DNA from: Delftia acidovorans
GTDB taxonomy: Bacteria; Pseudomonadota; Gammaproteobacteria; Burkholderiales; Burkholderiaceae_C
Length of the DNA stretch: 49,526 bases
Assembly (NCBI GenBank): GCA_031286585.1
Contig: JAITUC010000022.1
Coordinates: 1-49,526 of the forward strand
Reading direction: 5' to 3'
The position numbers were made by a program, and so were the translations under genes. Of the stretch, positions 23,252 through 32,216 are shown one piece after another. The notes beneath the pieces are model-generated. The model was not told the origin of the DNA. It saw only the letters and a list, made by a program, of their open reading frames with translations, and searched no databases. Position 1 is the first letter of the stretch; each line of letters begins with the position of its first letter.

Positions 23252-23779
23252 ATGACCCAGCCCCCCCTCCCCAACGGCCTGCAGCCCTCGGACTTCTACA
23301 GCCCAGGCAGCTACACGCCCTTCGAGAGCGTGGGCTTTCTCACGCGCAAGGTGCTCAGTTCCATCCTCCAGCAGGCCGATGCGCAGTTGGCCGAGCATGA
23401 GCTGACCTATGTGCAGTGGCTGCCGCTGTACAAGCTGCTGCTGTGCAGCGACGCCACGAATGCCGGCATGGCGCGTGACCTGGGGCTGGACCCGGCCTCC
23501 ATCACGCGGGCGCTGGACCGGCTGGAGTCCAAGGGCATGCTGCGTCGCGAGCGCTCCACGGTGGACCGGCGCGTGGTCAAGCTGGTGCTGACCGATGAAG
23601 GCCGTGCCATGGCGGCCAAGGTGCCGCAGGTGCTGTCCAGCGTGATGAATGCCCATATGGCCGGCTTCAGCCATGACGAGTCGCGCCAGCTGGTGGACAT
23701 GCTGCGCCGCCTGCTGGCCAACGGCGACGCCATGCGTGCGCCGGAAGCTGCGCCGCCGGGCACGGCGCCCGCGGCCTGA
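23252..23779 (+). CDS. MarR-family repressor of the efflux operon
   Basis: A 175-residue winged-helix regulator. The DNA-binding core spans about 65-125 (ATNAGMARDLGLDPASITRALDRLE, then the wing with RRERSTVDRRVVKLVLTDEG), flanked by dimerisation helices. The start at 23252 gives MTQPPLPNG. It is the first gene of a co-directional set with the outer-membrane, periplasmic and inner-membrane efflux parts, the classical EmrR/MarR arrangement. The inducing compound cannot be read from the sequence. Confidence 0.93.
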   Translation: MTQPPLPNGLQPSDFYSPGSYTPFESVGFLTRKVLSSILQQADAQLAEHELTYVQWLPLYKLLLCSDATNAGMARDLGLDPASITRALDRLESKGMLRRERSTVDRRVVKLVLTDEGRAMAAKVPQVLSSVMNAHMAGFSHDESRQLVDMLRRLLANGDAMRAPEAAPPGTAPAA

Positions 23780-23839
23780 CAGCGCCAGCGTGCCCCCAAC
23801 AGATTTCCTGATTCTTGACCCCCCAACAGGCAGACCACC

Positions 23840-25324
23840 ATGCCCATTTCTCTTGTTTCCCTGTCCGCCGCGCCCCGCCGCGTGACCACGGCGGCCGCCG
23901 CAGCAGCCGCCGTGTGCGCCGCGCTGGCCCTGGCCGGCTGCGCCTCGCAAGGCCCGGCCCATGCGCCGCTGGCCCGGCTGGGCGCAGCCGAGCTGGGGCT
24001 GACAGCCCAGGCCGATGCCGCGTCCAATGCCGCCCTGCCTGCCGCCGATTGGTGGAAGTCGCTGGGTGATGCCCAGCTCGACACGCTGATCGCCCAGGCG
24101 CTGCAGGGCAGCCCCAGCCTGGCCATGAGCCGCGCCCGCTTCGACAAGGCTGCCGCCCTGGCCACGGCCACCAGCACGGCCACCGATGTGCGCGGCACGC
24201 TCGGCGCCGACGCCACGCGCCAGCACTACAGCGCCAACGGCCTGGTGCCCGCGCCCATTGCCGGCCATACCTACAACACCGGCAACCTGCAGGCCGGCCT
24301 GAGCTGGACACCGGATTTCTTTGGCCGCCATGCCGCCGACCTGCAGGCCGCCCTGGGCCAGGCACGTGCCGCCCAGGCCGACAGTGCTGCTGCCGCCAAC
24401 CAGCTCGCGGCCCAGGTGGCGCGCAGCTATGTGGCGCTGGCGCGCCTGATTGCCCAAAAGGATGTGGCCAGCCGCACGCTGACCCAGCGCCAGTCGCTGC
24501 TGGACCTGAGCCAGCAGCGCACGCGCGCCGGGCTGGACAGCCAGGTGGAGCTGACCCAGGCCCAGGCAGGCCTGCCCGATGCGGGCACCCAGATCGAAAT
24601 GCTGGACGAGCAGATCACGCTGGCGCGCCGCACCATCGCCGTGCTCTGCGGACAGGCGCCCGAGGCGCAGCTGCAGCTGTCGCCGCGCCTGGCTGCACTG
24701 CAGATCCAGGCCATGCCCGGACAGTTGGGTGCCGACCTGCTGGGCCGCCGCCCCGATGTGGTGGCCGCGCGCTGGCGCGTGGAGTCCGCGACGCAGGGCA
24801 TAGAGAGCGCACGGGCGGATTTCTACCCCGATATCAATCTCACGGCCTTCATCGGCCTCAATGCCATCGGCCTGGACAACCTGTTCAAGGGCAGCTCGCG
24901 CCAGATGGGCATCACGCCCGCGCTGCGCCTGCCCCTGTTCGACGGCAAGCGCCTGCGCGCCCAGTTGCGCGGCACGCAGGCCGATCTGGACACCGCCATT
25001 GCCCAGTACAACGGCGTGGTGCTCGATGCGGTCAAGGAAGCGGGCGACGCCATCACTTCCGTGCAATCGCTGGTGCGCCAGCAGCAGCTGCAGGCCGAGT
25101 CGCTGGAGAAGGCAGAGCGCGCCTACGACTTTGCCGTGCAGCGCTACAAGGCAGGCCTGGCCAGCCAGGTGACGGTGCTGAACACCGAAACCCAGGTGAT
25201 CACCCAGCGCCGCCTGGACGTGGACCTGCGCGCCCGCGCGCTGGACACGCGCGTGTCGCTGATGAAGGCGCTGGGCGGCGGCTGGACCGATGGCACGGCT
25301 GCCTTGCAGGTCAGCCAGCACTGA
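23840..25324 (+). CDS. Outer-membrane efflux lipoprotein (NodT/OprM family)
   Basis: TolC-like exit duct of a tripartite pump. The 494-residue product has an Ala-rich signal sequence with lipobox LAGC, so C34 is predicted to be lipidated. It then shows the two duplicated outer-membrane efflux repeats. Family segments include WWKSLGDAQLDTLI near residue 70, LLGRRPDVVAARWRVESA and the membrane-strand region ARADFYPDINLTAFIGL. It is co-transcribed with the MarR gene and the EmrA/EmrB-like subunits. Confidence 0.92.
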   Translation: MPISLVSLSAAPRRVTTAAAAAAAVCAALALAGCASQGPAHAPLARLGAAELGLTAQADAASNAALPAADWWKSLGDAQLDTLIAQALQGSPSLAMSRARFDKAAALATATSTATDVRGTLGADATRQHYSANGLVPAPIAGHTYNTGNLQAGLSWTPDFFGRHAADLQAALGQARAAQADSAAAANQLAAQVARSYVALARLIAQKDVASRTLTQRQSLLDLSQQRTRAGLDSQVELTQAQAGLPDAGTQIEMLDEQITLARRTIAVLCGQAPEAQLQLSPRLAALQIQAMPGQLGADLLGRRPDVVAARWRVESATQGIESARADFYPDINLTAFIGLNAIGLDNLFKGSSRQMGITPALRLPLFDGKRLRAQLRGTQADLDTAIAQYNGVVLDAVKEAGDAITSVQSLVRQQQLQAESLEKAERAYDFAVQRYKAGLASQVTVLNTETQVITQRRLDVDLRARALDTRVSLMKALGGGWTDGTAALQVSQH

Positions 25325-25456
25325 GATCGCAACCCGCACAGGAATCCACCGCACTCTTGACCCTCCACCGGGCAGACCGCCAGCCAGCGTGACAGACCGC
25401 CAGCTCCCTGCCCCGGCCGCACAACCACATTCACAGATAACAAAGCGCCGAACACC

Positions 25457-26818
25457 ATGACCGACACCAACAAGCAAGCACCCAGCCCTGCCGCCGCACC
25501 GGCCGCAGCCTCGCCCGTGGCCAATCCGCAGGGCCGCCGCAAGGGCCTGACCCTCATCGCCGCCGCCGTTGCGGTGGCCGCCGTCGCCTGGGGCGGCTGG
25601 CACTGGATGGTGGCCCGCAACTACCAGACCACGGACAACGCCTATGTGGCGGGCAACGTGGTGCAGATCACGCCGCAGATCGGCGGCACGGTGATCAGCA
25701 TCGGCGCCGACGACACCGACTACGTCAAGCCCGGCCAGCTGCTCGTGCAACTGGACTCGGCCGATGCCCTGGTCGCCCTGTCCCAGGCCGAGTCGCAGCT
25801 GGCCCAGACCGTGCGCCAGGTGCGCACCCTGTATGCCAACAACGCACCCCTGGTCGCCCAGGTGGCCCAGCGCGAGGCCGACCTGGCCCGTCTGCAGGCC
25901 GACGCCGCCCGCGCCCGCGAGGACGTGGACCGCCGCCGCCCGCTGCTGGCCACGGGCGCCGTGGGCAAGGAGGAGTTCGACCACGCCCAATCGCTGGCCC
26001 GCACGGCAGGCAATGCCGCCGTGGCTGCCGAAGCCGCCGTGCGCGCCGCCAAGGCACAGCTGACCGCTGCCGAAGCCCAGACCAAGGGCAGCAGCGCCGA
26101 AGAGCACCCCAGCGTGATCGCCGCATCGGCCAAGGTGCGGGAGGCCTATCTGGCGCTGCAGCGCACACGCCTGGTCTCTCCCGTGGAAGGCTATGTGGCC
26201 AAGCGCGGCGTGCAACTGGGCCAGCGCGTGGCCTCGGGTGCGCCGCTGATGACGGTGGTGGGCCTGCACAACCTGTGGGTGGATGCCAATTTCAAGGAAA
26301 GCCAGCTGGCCCAGCTGCGCATCGGCCAGAAGACCGAGCTGACGGCCGATGTCTACGGCGACAAGATCAGCTACCACGGCACCGTGGTGGGCATGGGCGC
26401 AGGCACGGGCGCGGCCTTCTCGCTGCTGCCCGCGCAAAACGCCACAGGCAACTGGATCAAGGTGGTGCAGCGCGTGCCCGTGCGCATTGCCCTGTCGCAG
26501 GAAGACCTGGCCCGGCACCCGCTGCGCGTGGGCCTGTCGATGGAGGTCAAGGTGGATGTGCGCGACCAGCAGGGCGAAGTGCTGGCAACCGCCACGCGCA
26601 ATGCGCCCGTCGCCCAGACCTCCATCTACGACATGGCATTGCCCCAGGCGGAGGAACGCATCGCCCACATCGTGGCAGGCCAGAACGTGGCGCCGCTCAA
26701 GCAGTTGCCCGAGCTGCCGCCCGTCGCCATGGCCGAGGTGCAGGACAAGGCACCGGGCAAGGCGCCTGCCGCCGTGGCCGCCGCGCCCGCCGACAACCTG
26801 ACCACGCAGTCCAAGTAA
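25457..26818 (+). CDS. emrA: HlyD-type membrane fusion protein, EmrA-like
   Basis: Periplasmic adaptor linking the inner-membrane transporter to the outer-membrane duct. The 453 residues comprise one N-terminal transmembrane helix (about 28-47), the lipoyl half-motif TTDNAYVAGNVVQITPQIGG, a helical hairpin (about 95-200) and the second half-motif RTRLVSPVEGYVAKRGVQLG. A beta-barrel region and a Pro/Ala-rich tail follow. The gene sits 132 bases after the duct gene; that gap contains a 28-base sequence resembling the one before the duct gene. Confidence 0.93.
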   Translation: MTDTNKQAPSPAAAPAAASPVANPQGRRKGLTLIAAAVAVAAVAWGGWHWMVARNYQTTDNAYVAGNVVQITPQIGGTVISIGADDTDYVKPGQLLVQLDSADALVALSQAESQLAQTVRQVRTLYANNAPLVAQVAQREADLARLQADAARAREDVDRRRPLLATGAVGKEEFDHAQSLARTAGNAAVAAEAAVRAAKAQLTAAEAQTKGSSAEEHPSVIAASAKVREAYLALQRTRLVSPVEGYVAKRGVQLGQRVASGAPLMTVVGLHNLWVDANFKESQLAQLRIGQKTELTADVYGDKISYHGTVVGMGAGTGAAFSLLPAQNATGNWIKVVQRVPVRIALSQEDLARHPLRVGLSMEVKVDVRDQQGEVLATATRNAPVAQTSIYDMALPQAEERIAHIVAGQNVAPLKQLPELPPVAMAEVQDKAPGKAPAAVAAAPADNLTTQSK

Positions 26819-26864
26819 GCACGGATCGCGCCCCCCGCCTTTCCAGAACCTACGCGGACTGCCT

Positions 26865-28499
26865 ATGACTTCCTCAACCACCGCCGTGCCGGAGCCGGCG
26901 CAGCCGGGTGGGCCGACCGTGCCGCCAGCCGCGCCACCCTCGGCGCCGCCGGCCATGCCCGCACGGCCCGCCCCGCTCAAGGGCGCCCAGCTGGCCCTGG
27001 GCACGCTGGCCCTGTCGCTGGCCACCTTCATGAACGTGCTGGACTCGTCCATCGCCAACGTCGCCATTCCGGCGATCTCGGGCGATGTGGGCGTCAGCCC
27101 CAGCCAGGGCACCTGGGTGATCACCAGCTTTGGCGTGGCCAACGCCATCTCGGTGCCGCTCACGGGCTGGCTCACGCAGCGCTTCGGCGCCGTGCGCCTG
27201 TTCACCATGAGCGTGCTGCTGTTCGTGCTGACCTCCTGGCTGTGCGGCTTTGCCTCGTCGCTGGAGATGCTTGTGCTGTTCCGCGTGCTGCAAGGCCTGG
27301 TCGCAGGCCCCATGATCCCGCTGTCGCAGACGCTGCTGCTGTCCAGCTATCCGCCGGCCAAGGCCGGGGTGGCCCTGGCGCTGTGGGGGATGACCACCCT
27401 GGTGGCGCCCGTGGTCGGCCCGCTGCTGGGGGGCTGGATCACGGACAACATTTCCTGGCCCTGGATCTTCTACATCAACGTGCCCGTGGGCCTGCTGTCG
27501 GCGCTGATGACCTGGAGCATCTACCGCAGCCGCGAGACCCCCACGCGCAAGCTGCCCATCGACTCCGTGGGCCTGGCCCTGCTGGTGCTGTGGGTGGGCG
27601 CGTTGCAGCTGATGCTGGACAAGGGCAAGGAGCTGGACTGGTTCGCCTCGGGCGAGATCGTCACGCTGTGCATTCTGGCCATCGTGAGCTTCGTGGTCTT
27701 CCTGGTCTGGGAGCTGACGGATGCGCATCCGGTCGTGGACCTGCGCCTGTTCATGCGCCGCAATTTCGCGGCGGGCTCGGTGGCGCTGTCGATTGCCTAC
27801 GGCCTGTTCTTCGGCAACGTGGTGCTGCTGCCGCTGTGGCTGCAGCAGTGGATGGGCTACACCTCCACCACAGCGGGCATGGCGCTGGCGCCGGTGGGCA
27901 TCTTCGCCATCATCCTGACGCCGCTGGTGGGCCGCAAGGTCAATCAGTGGGACCCGCGCAAGATGGCCACGGGCGCCTTCGTCGTGTTCGCCCTGGTGCT
28001 GTGGATGCGCTCGCGCTTCACGGTGGAGACGGACTTCATGCACATCCTGGTGCCCACGCTGATCCAGGGCGGGGCCATGGCGTTCTTCTTCATCCCGCTG
28101 ACGACGATCACGCTGTCGGGCATCTCGCCGGACCGTATCCCGGCCGCCGCCGGCCTGAGCAACTTCGTGCGCATCACGGCGGGCGCCATGGGCACCTCCA
28201 TCGCCACCACGCTGTGGGAAAACCGCGCCGCGCTGCACCACGCCCATCTGACCGAAGGGCTGATCCAGGGCCAGGGCGTGTTCGGCGTCACCCTGCAGGG
28301 GCTGCAGGCCGCAGGCCTGAGCCAGGCGCAGGCGCTGGCCCAGATCAACCGGCTCATCGACCAGCAGGCCTACACGCGGGCGGCAGACGACATCTTCCTG
28401 GCGTCGTCCGTGCTGTTCCTGGTGCTGATTGTGCTGATCTGGATGACCAGGCGCCCTGCGGGCCATGCCGGTGGCGCCGAGGCGGCCGGTGCCCATTGA
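26865..28499 (+). CDS. emrB: DHA2-family (14-TMS) drug:H+ antiporter, EmrB-like
   Basis: Inner-membrane proton-driven exporter of 544 residues with 14 predicted helices. Family motifs include the helix-1 segment NVLDSSIANVAIPAI, the loop GWLTQRFGAVR (motif A), and the helix-5 motif C-like GPLLGGWITD. The N-terminus has an unusual 35-residue Pro/Ala stretch before the first helix. The ribosome site is weak, which fits coupling to emrA 46 bases upstream. A strong terminator follows. Substrates are likely hydrophobic drugs or detergents, by analogy with EmrAB. Confidence 0.94.
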   Translation: MTSSTTAVPEPAQPGGPTVPPAAPPSAPPAMPARPAPLKGAQLALGTLALSLATFMNVLDSSIANVAIPAISGDVGVSPSQGTWVITSFGVANAISVPLTGWLTQRFGAVRLFTMSVLLFVLTSWLCGFASSLEMLVLFRVLQGLVAGPMIPLSQTLLLSSYPPAKAGVALALWGMTTLVAPVVGPLLGGWITDNISWPWIFYINVPVGLLSALMTWSIYRSRETPTRKLPIDSVGLALLVLWVGALQLMLDKGKELDWFASGEIVTLCILAIVSFVVFLVWELTDAHPVVDLRLFMRRNFAAGSVALSIAYGLFFGNVVLLPLWLQQWMGYTSTTAGMALAPVGIFAIILTPLVGRKVNQWDPRKMATGAFVVFALVLWMRSRFTVETDFMHILVPTLIQGGAMAFFFIPLTTITLSGISPDRIPAAAGLSNFVRITAGAMGTSIATTLWENRAALHHAHLTEGLIQGQGVFGVTLQGLQAAGLSQAQALAQINRLIDQQAYTRAADDIFLASSVLFLVLIVLIWMTRRPAGHAGGAEAAGAH

Positions 28500-28523
28500 G
28501 GCCCGGCTTGCGGCCATCACGAC

Positions 28524-28554
28524 AAGGAGCTGCCTGCAGGGCAGCTCCTTTTTT
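28524..28554 (+). terminator. Terminator of the efflux operon
   Basis: AAGGAGCTGCC (28524-28534) and GGCAGCTCCTT (28540-28550) form an 11-bp stem with a 5-base loop, followed by TTTT. It begins 25 bases after the emrB stop codon. Confidence 0.9.
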
Positions 28555-28666
28555 GTTTACATGACGACACGCAAGGCGCCTTGAATCGGGCTTCCAAGAC
28601 CACCATCTCGACAGGGCTGCGCCACCGGTTCCATGATGGCTGCGGCCTGAACACCGACGGAGCACC

Positions 28667-29761
28667 GTGAAAACACCCAGCCTCTTCCGCGCCCCGATTG
28701 CCGACTACGCCCAATCGCCCCAGTCGGCGGGCGGGCGCTTTCGCAACGTCCATCCCCGCCCCGCCAACGCGCCCCAGCCCGACGCCAAGGTGATGTGGGA
28801 CTTCTTCTTCAACAAACCCAAGGACACCGAGCCTGCGGCGCCCCTGCCCGTGCAGCGGCTCACCCCCGCCGACCTGGCCGCCGCACCCGAGCGCAGCCTG
28901 TACCGCCTGGGCCACTCCACGCTGCTGATGAAGCTGCGCGGCGGCTGGTGGATCACCGACCCGGTGTTTGCCGAGCGCGCCTCGCCCTTCTCCTTCATCG
29001 GCCCCAAGCGCTTTCATGCGCCGCCCATTGCCCTGCACGAGCTGCCCGCGCTGCGCGGCGTGGTGCTCTCGCACGACCACTACGACCACCTGGACCGCGC
29101 CACCATCCGCACGCTGGCGCCCCGCGTGGACCTGTTCCTGTGCACGCTGGGCGTGGGCGACCGGCTGATGGACTGGGGTGTTGCACCGGAAAAAGTGCGC
29201 CAGTTCGATTGGTGGCAGGACGTGCAGGTGGACGGCCTGCGCTTCACGGCCACGCCGGCCCAGCATTTCTCGGGCCGGGGCCTGCGCGACGGCAACCGCA
29301 CGCTGTGGGCGTCCTGGGTGATAGAGGACCTGGAGAGCAGCGACACGCCGCTGCGCGTCTTCTTTAGCGGCGATGGCGGCTACTTCGACGGGTTCACCGA
29401 GATCGGCCGGCGCTTCGGCCCCTTCGACCTCACGCTGATGGAGACCGGCGCCTACGACCCGCACTGGCCCTATGTGCACATGCACCCGGCCCAGACCGTG
29501 CAGGCCCACCGCGACCTGGGAGGGCGCTGGCTGCTGCCCATACACAACGGCACCTTCAGCCTGGCCATGCATGCCTGGTGGGACCCCTTCGAGCGCGTGC
29601 TGGCCCTGGGCGCCGAGCACGGCGTTGCCGTGGCAACCCCCATGATGGGCGAACGCCTGGACCTGGACGCTCCCCACGCAGGCGAACGCTGGTGGCGCGC
29701 CCTGGTGCCCCATGCCGTGCAGGACGCAGCCGCGCCAGCGCCACAGGCCCAGCCGCGATAA
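28667..29761 (+). CDS. Metallo-beta-lactamase-fold hydrolase (NAPE-PLD / UlaG-like)
   Basis: A 364-residue soluble hydrolase. The zinc motif SHDHYDHLD places H136, H138, D140 and H141. Downstream metal ligands are probably in TPAQHFSGRG, FFSGDGGYFD and PIHNGTFSL. The pattern, including LGHSTLLMKL upstream and the GRG after the third histidine, matches the N-acylphosphatidylethanolamine-phospholipase D-like branch. Reading starts at GTG 28667, with GGAG five bases upstream. The true substrate, possibly a phospholipid or phosphodiester, is unknown. It is followed by a phasin-like gene. Confidence 0.88.
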   Translation: MKTPSLFRAPIADYAQSPQSAGGRFRNVHPRPANAPQPDAKVMWDFFFNKPKDTEPAAPLPVQRLTPADLAAAPERSLYRLGHSTLLMKLRGGWWITDPVFAERASPFSFIGPKRFHAPPIALHELPALRGVVLSHDHYDHLDRATIRTLAPRVDLFLCTLGVGDRLMDWGVAPEKVRQFDWWQDVQVDGLRFTATPAQHFSGRGLRDGNRTLWASWVIEDLESSDTPLRVFFSGDGGYFDGFTEIGRRFGPFDLTLMETGAYDPHWPYVHMHPAQTVQAHRDLGGRWLLPIHNGTFSLAMHAWWDPFERVLALGAEHGVAVATPMMGERLDLDAPHAGERWWRALVPHAVQDAAAPAPQAQPR

Positions 29762-29843
29762 ATCCGTTTTTGCTGCATTGCGTCATCGGCCTACGCAGGC
29801 CGGCATCCATCTGGATAAAGTGGACCCAGCTTCAGGAGCGCAC

Positions 29844-30254
29844 ATGGCACATCGCAAAAACCCCCAGGCCGCATCGGTGGCCCGCCAGGCAACCGACCTC
29901 GCCGTCGCCGCACCACAGGTCGTGGCCCATCGCCTTACCCGCATGGCCTTGGCAGGCGCCAATCCTTCCGCGCGGGACCGGCGTGAATTCACACGCATGG
30001 TGTCCGAGAAACAGACAGCCTTCCAGCAATCCTGGGCGGCGATGGGCATGCAGTCCATGGTCGCCAGCCAGGCCCTGATGCAGGCCTGGATGCGCATGTG
30101 GTGGACCCCCTGGAGTACCTCCACCTGGAACGGCGGCGCCCTGGCATCGCAGGCCTCGCAATGGCAGAACGCCATGTGGGGCGTGGTAGGCAAGGGCCTG
30201 GCCCCCGTGCACCGCACGGCAGTGGCCAATGCCAAGCGCCTGGCGCGCGGCTGA
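29844..30254 (+). CDS. Small phasin-like (polyhydroxyalkanoate granule-associated) protein
   Basis: A 136-residue, helix-rich, amphipathic protein with no signal peptide. The N-terminal half has the segment AAPQVVAHRLTRMALAGANPSARDRREFTRM; the middle is Trp/Met-rich (AWMRMWWTPW); the end is a basic helix. I associate this layout with small granule-associated phasins of Burkholderiales, but it lacks the classical PhaP signature, so the call is tentative. AGGAG precedes the ATG at 29844. The 245-base gap that follows shows no gene. Confidence 0.55.
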   Translation: MAHRKNPQAASVARQATDLAVAAPQVVAHRLTRMALAGANPSARDRREFTRMVSEKQTAFQQSWAAMGMQSMVASQALMQAWMRMWWTPWSTSTWNGGALASQASQWQNAMWGVVGKGLAPVHRTAVANAKRLARG

Positions 30255-30499
30255 GTGCGACTGATCTCTGCTCAACGCGGCTGATCCACCCATATCAAGC
30301 CCGCTCCATTCACCCGAGCGCGGCCGCGCGGCAGGGCCGATGCGGGGGCGAGGTTCGGGTATCCTCGCGGCCTTCGCTCCGTTTTGCTGCGCTGCCGCAT
30401 TTCCTGGCATGGACTCCATGCAGAGACTGAAAACACGGCCGTGGCAGGCGGATTCCCCCTTTCTGCCATCGCTTTGCCAGTCTTCCCCGGAGTTCTCTG

Positions 30500-31948
30500 A
30501 TGACACACAAGGCCCCGCCAACCGGCCAGGGCCTGCACGGTCAAGACGACCTGCAGCGCAATCTCACCAACCGCCATATCCAGCTCATCGCCATCGGTGG
30601 GGCCATAGGCACGGGCCTGTTCATGGGCTCGGGCAAGACCATCAGCCTGGCCGGTCCGTCCATCATCTTCGTCTACACCATCATCGGCGTGATGCTGTTT
30701 TTCGTGATGCGGGCCATGGGCGAGCTGCTGCTGTCCAACCTGCAGTACCGCTCCTTCATCGACTTCTCGTCCGACCTGCTCGGCCCCTGGGCCGGGTTCT
30801 TCACGGGCTGGACCTACTGGTTCTGCTGGATCGTGACCGGCATTGCCGATGTGATCGCCATATCGGCCTACTCGCAGTTCTGGTTTCCTGAACTGCCACA
30901 GTGGGCACCGGCCATCGCCTGCGTGGGCCTGCTGCTGGGCCTGAACCTGCTGACGGTGAAGCTGTTCGGCGAGATCGAGTTCTGGTTCGCCATGATCAAG
31001 ATCGTGGCCATCGTCGCCCTGGTGGGCACGGGGCTGTACATGGTGGGCTCGGCCTTCGTCTCGCCTGCGGGCCGCACGGCCAGCCTGTCCAACCTCTGGA
31101 ATGACGGCGGCATGTTCCCCAACGGGATGATGGGCTTTTTCGCGGGCTTCCAGATCGCGGTGTTCGCCTTCGTGGGCATCGAGCTGGTGGGCACCACGGC
31201 GGCCGAGGCCAAGGACCCCGAGCGCACGCTGCCGCGTGCCATCAACTCCATTCCCGTGCGCATCATCGTGTTCTATGTGCTGGCCCTGATCGCCATCATG
31301 GCCGTCACGCCCTGGCGCGATGTGGTGCCGAGCAAGAGCCCGTTCGTGGAACTGTTCGTGCTGGCGGGCCTGCCTGCAGCGGCGGGCGTGATCAATTTCG
31401 TGGTGCTGACCTCGGCCGCGTCGTCGGCCAACAGCGGCGTGTTCTCCACCAGCCGCATGCTCTACGGCCTGGCGCTCAAGGGCGATGCGCCCAAGGCCTT
31501 CCACCGGCTGTCGCGCAGCAGCGTGCCCTCGCGCGGGCTATTGTTTTCCTGCACCTGCCTGCTGGCCGGCGCGTTTCTGATGTGGGTGGTGCCCGATCTG
31601 GTGGAGGCCTTCACGCTGGTGACCACGGTATCGGCCATCCTGTTCATGTTCGTGTGGTCGCTGATCCTGCTGTCCTATATCGCCTACCGGCGCCAGCGCG
31701 CGGCCCTGCATGAGGCTTCGCGCTACAAGATGCCTGGCGGCGTGGCCATGTGCTGGGCCTGCCTGGTGTTCTTTGCCGCGATCCTGGGCCTGCTCTCCCT
31801 GCAGACCGACACGCGCCAGGCGCTGGTGGTGACGCCGGCCTGGTTTGCCCTGCTGGCCATCGCCTACCAGTTCGTGCGCCGCCGGGCATCGCGCCAGCTG
31901 GCAGAGCGATCCGCCACCCTGGCGGGCACCGCGGCCGAACCGCGCTGA
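30500..31948 (+). CDS. cycA: D-serine/D-alanine/glycine permease CycA
   Basis: Proton-coupled amino acid importer of the APC superfamily, 482 residues with 12 predicted helices. Resemblance to E. coli CycA is very high: LTNRHIQLIAIGGAIGTGLF near the start, PWAGFFTGWTYWFCWIVTG, EIEFWFAMIKIVAIVAL, and FVVLTSAASSANSGVFSTSR. The start at 30500 has GGAG eight bases upstream. It should import glycine, D-alanine, D-serine and probably cycloserine. Monocistronic. Confidence 0.93.
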   Translation: MTHKAPPTGQGLHGQDDLQRNLTNRHIQLIAIGGAIGTGLFMGSGKTISLAGPSIIFVYTIIGVMLFFVMRAMGELLLSNLQYRSFIDFSSDLLGPWAGFFTGWTYWFCWIVTGIADVIAISAYSQFWFPELPQWAPAIACVGLLLGLNLLTVKLFGEIEFWFAMIKIVAIVALVGTGLYMVGSAFVSPAGRTASLSNLWNDGGMFPNGMMGFFAGFQIAVFAFVGIELVGTTAAEAKDPERTLPRAINSIPVRIIVFYVLALIAIMAVTPWRDVVPSKSPFVELFVLAGLPAAAGVINFVVLTSAASSANSGVFSTSRMLYGLALKGDAPKAFHRLSRSSVPSRGLLFSCTCLLAGAFLMWVVPDLVEAFTLVTTVSAILFMFVWSLILLSYIAYRRQRAALHEASRYKMPGGVAMCWACLVFFAAILGLLSLQTDTRQALVVTPAWFALLAIAYQFVRRRASRQLAERSATLAGTAAEPR

Positions 31949-31956
31949 CCGTCTCC

Positions 31957-31986
31957 TGGCCGCCCTCCTGCGCATGGGGGCGGCCA
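31957..31986 (+). terminator. Possible weak terminator hairpin after cycA
   Basis: TGGCCGCCC (31957-31965) and GGGCGGCCA (31978-31986) form a 9-bp stem with a 12-base loop, but only TTT follows. It could end transcription weakly. Confidence 0.4.
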
Positions 31987-32159
31987 TTTCAGGTCGCAGG
32001 GTGCCTCTGGCGCCCGCGCTCCTGTGCGCCCCCTTCAGCGCCTCCTCCGACGCCTCTCTTGCCGCGCACCAAGCTTGTGCATGGCATCTTTGGCCTGTCC
32101 AGCAGCTAGATAACGAGTGAACAAAAAAACAACTGTCTTTACGCCAAGTCAAATATGTA

Positions 32160-32178
32160 GATACAAATCGTTATCATT
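32160..32178 (+). promoter_or_regulatory. Possible Fur box upstream of the TonB receptor
   Basis: GATACAAATCGTTATCATT matches the 19-bp Fur consensus at 11 positions by eye and lies 38 bases before the start codon of a siderophore-type TonB receptor. The core TTATCATT is the strongest part. Iron repression is the expected control for such a gene. Confidence 0.5.
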
Positions 32179-32216
32179 CGCACCTTGATTTTTAACCGAA
32201 CCGGAACTTTACAAAG

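Noticed and set aside
23237..27313. Very long open frame on the minus strand opposite marR, the outer-membrane gene and emrA
   Set aside because: Same shadow effect: low-complexity Gly/His/Arg/Gln translation without motifs, antisense to well-defined efflux genes.
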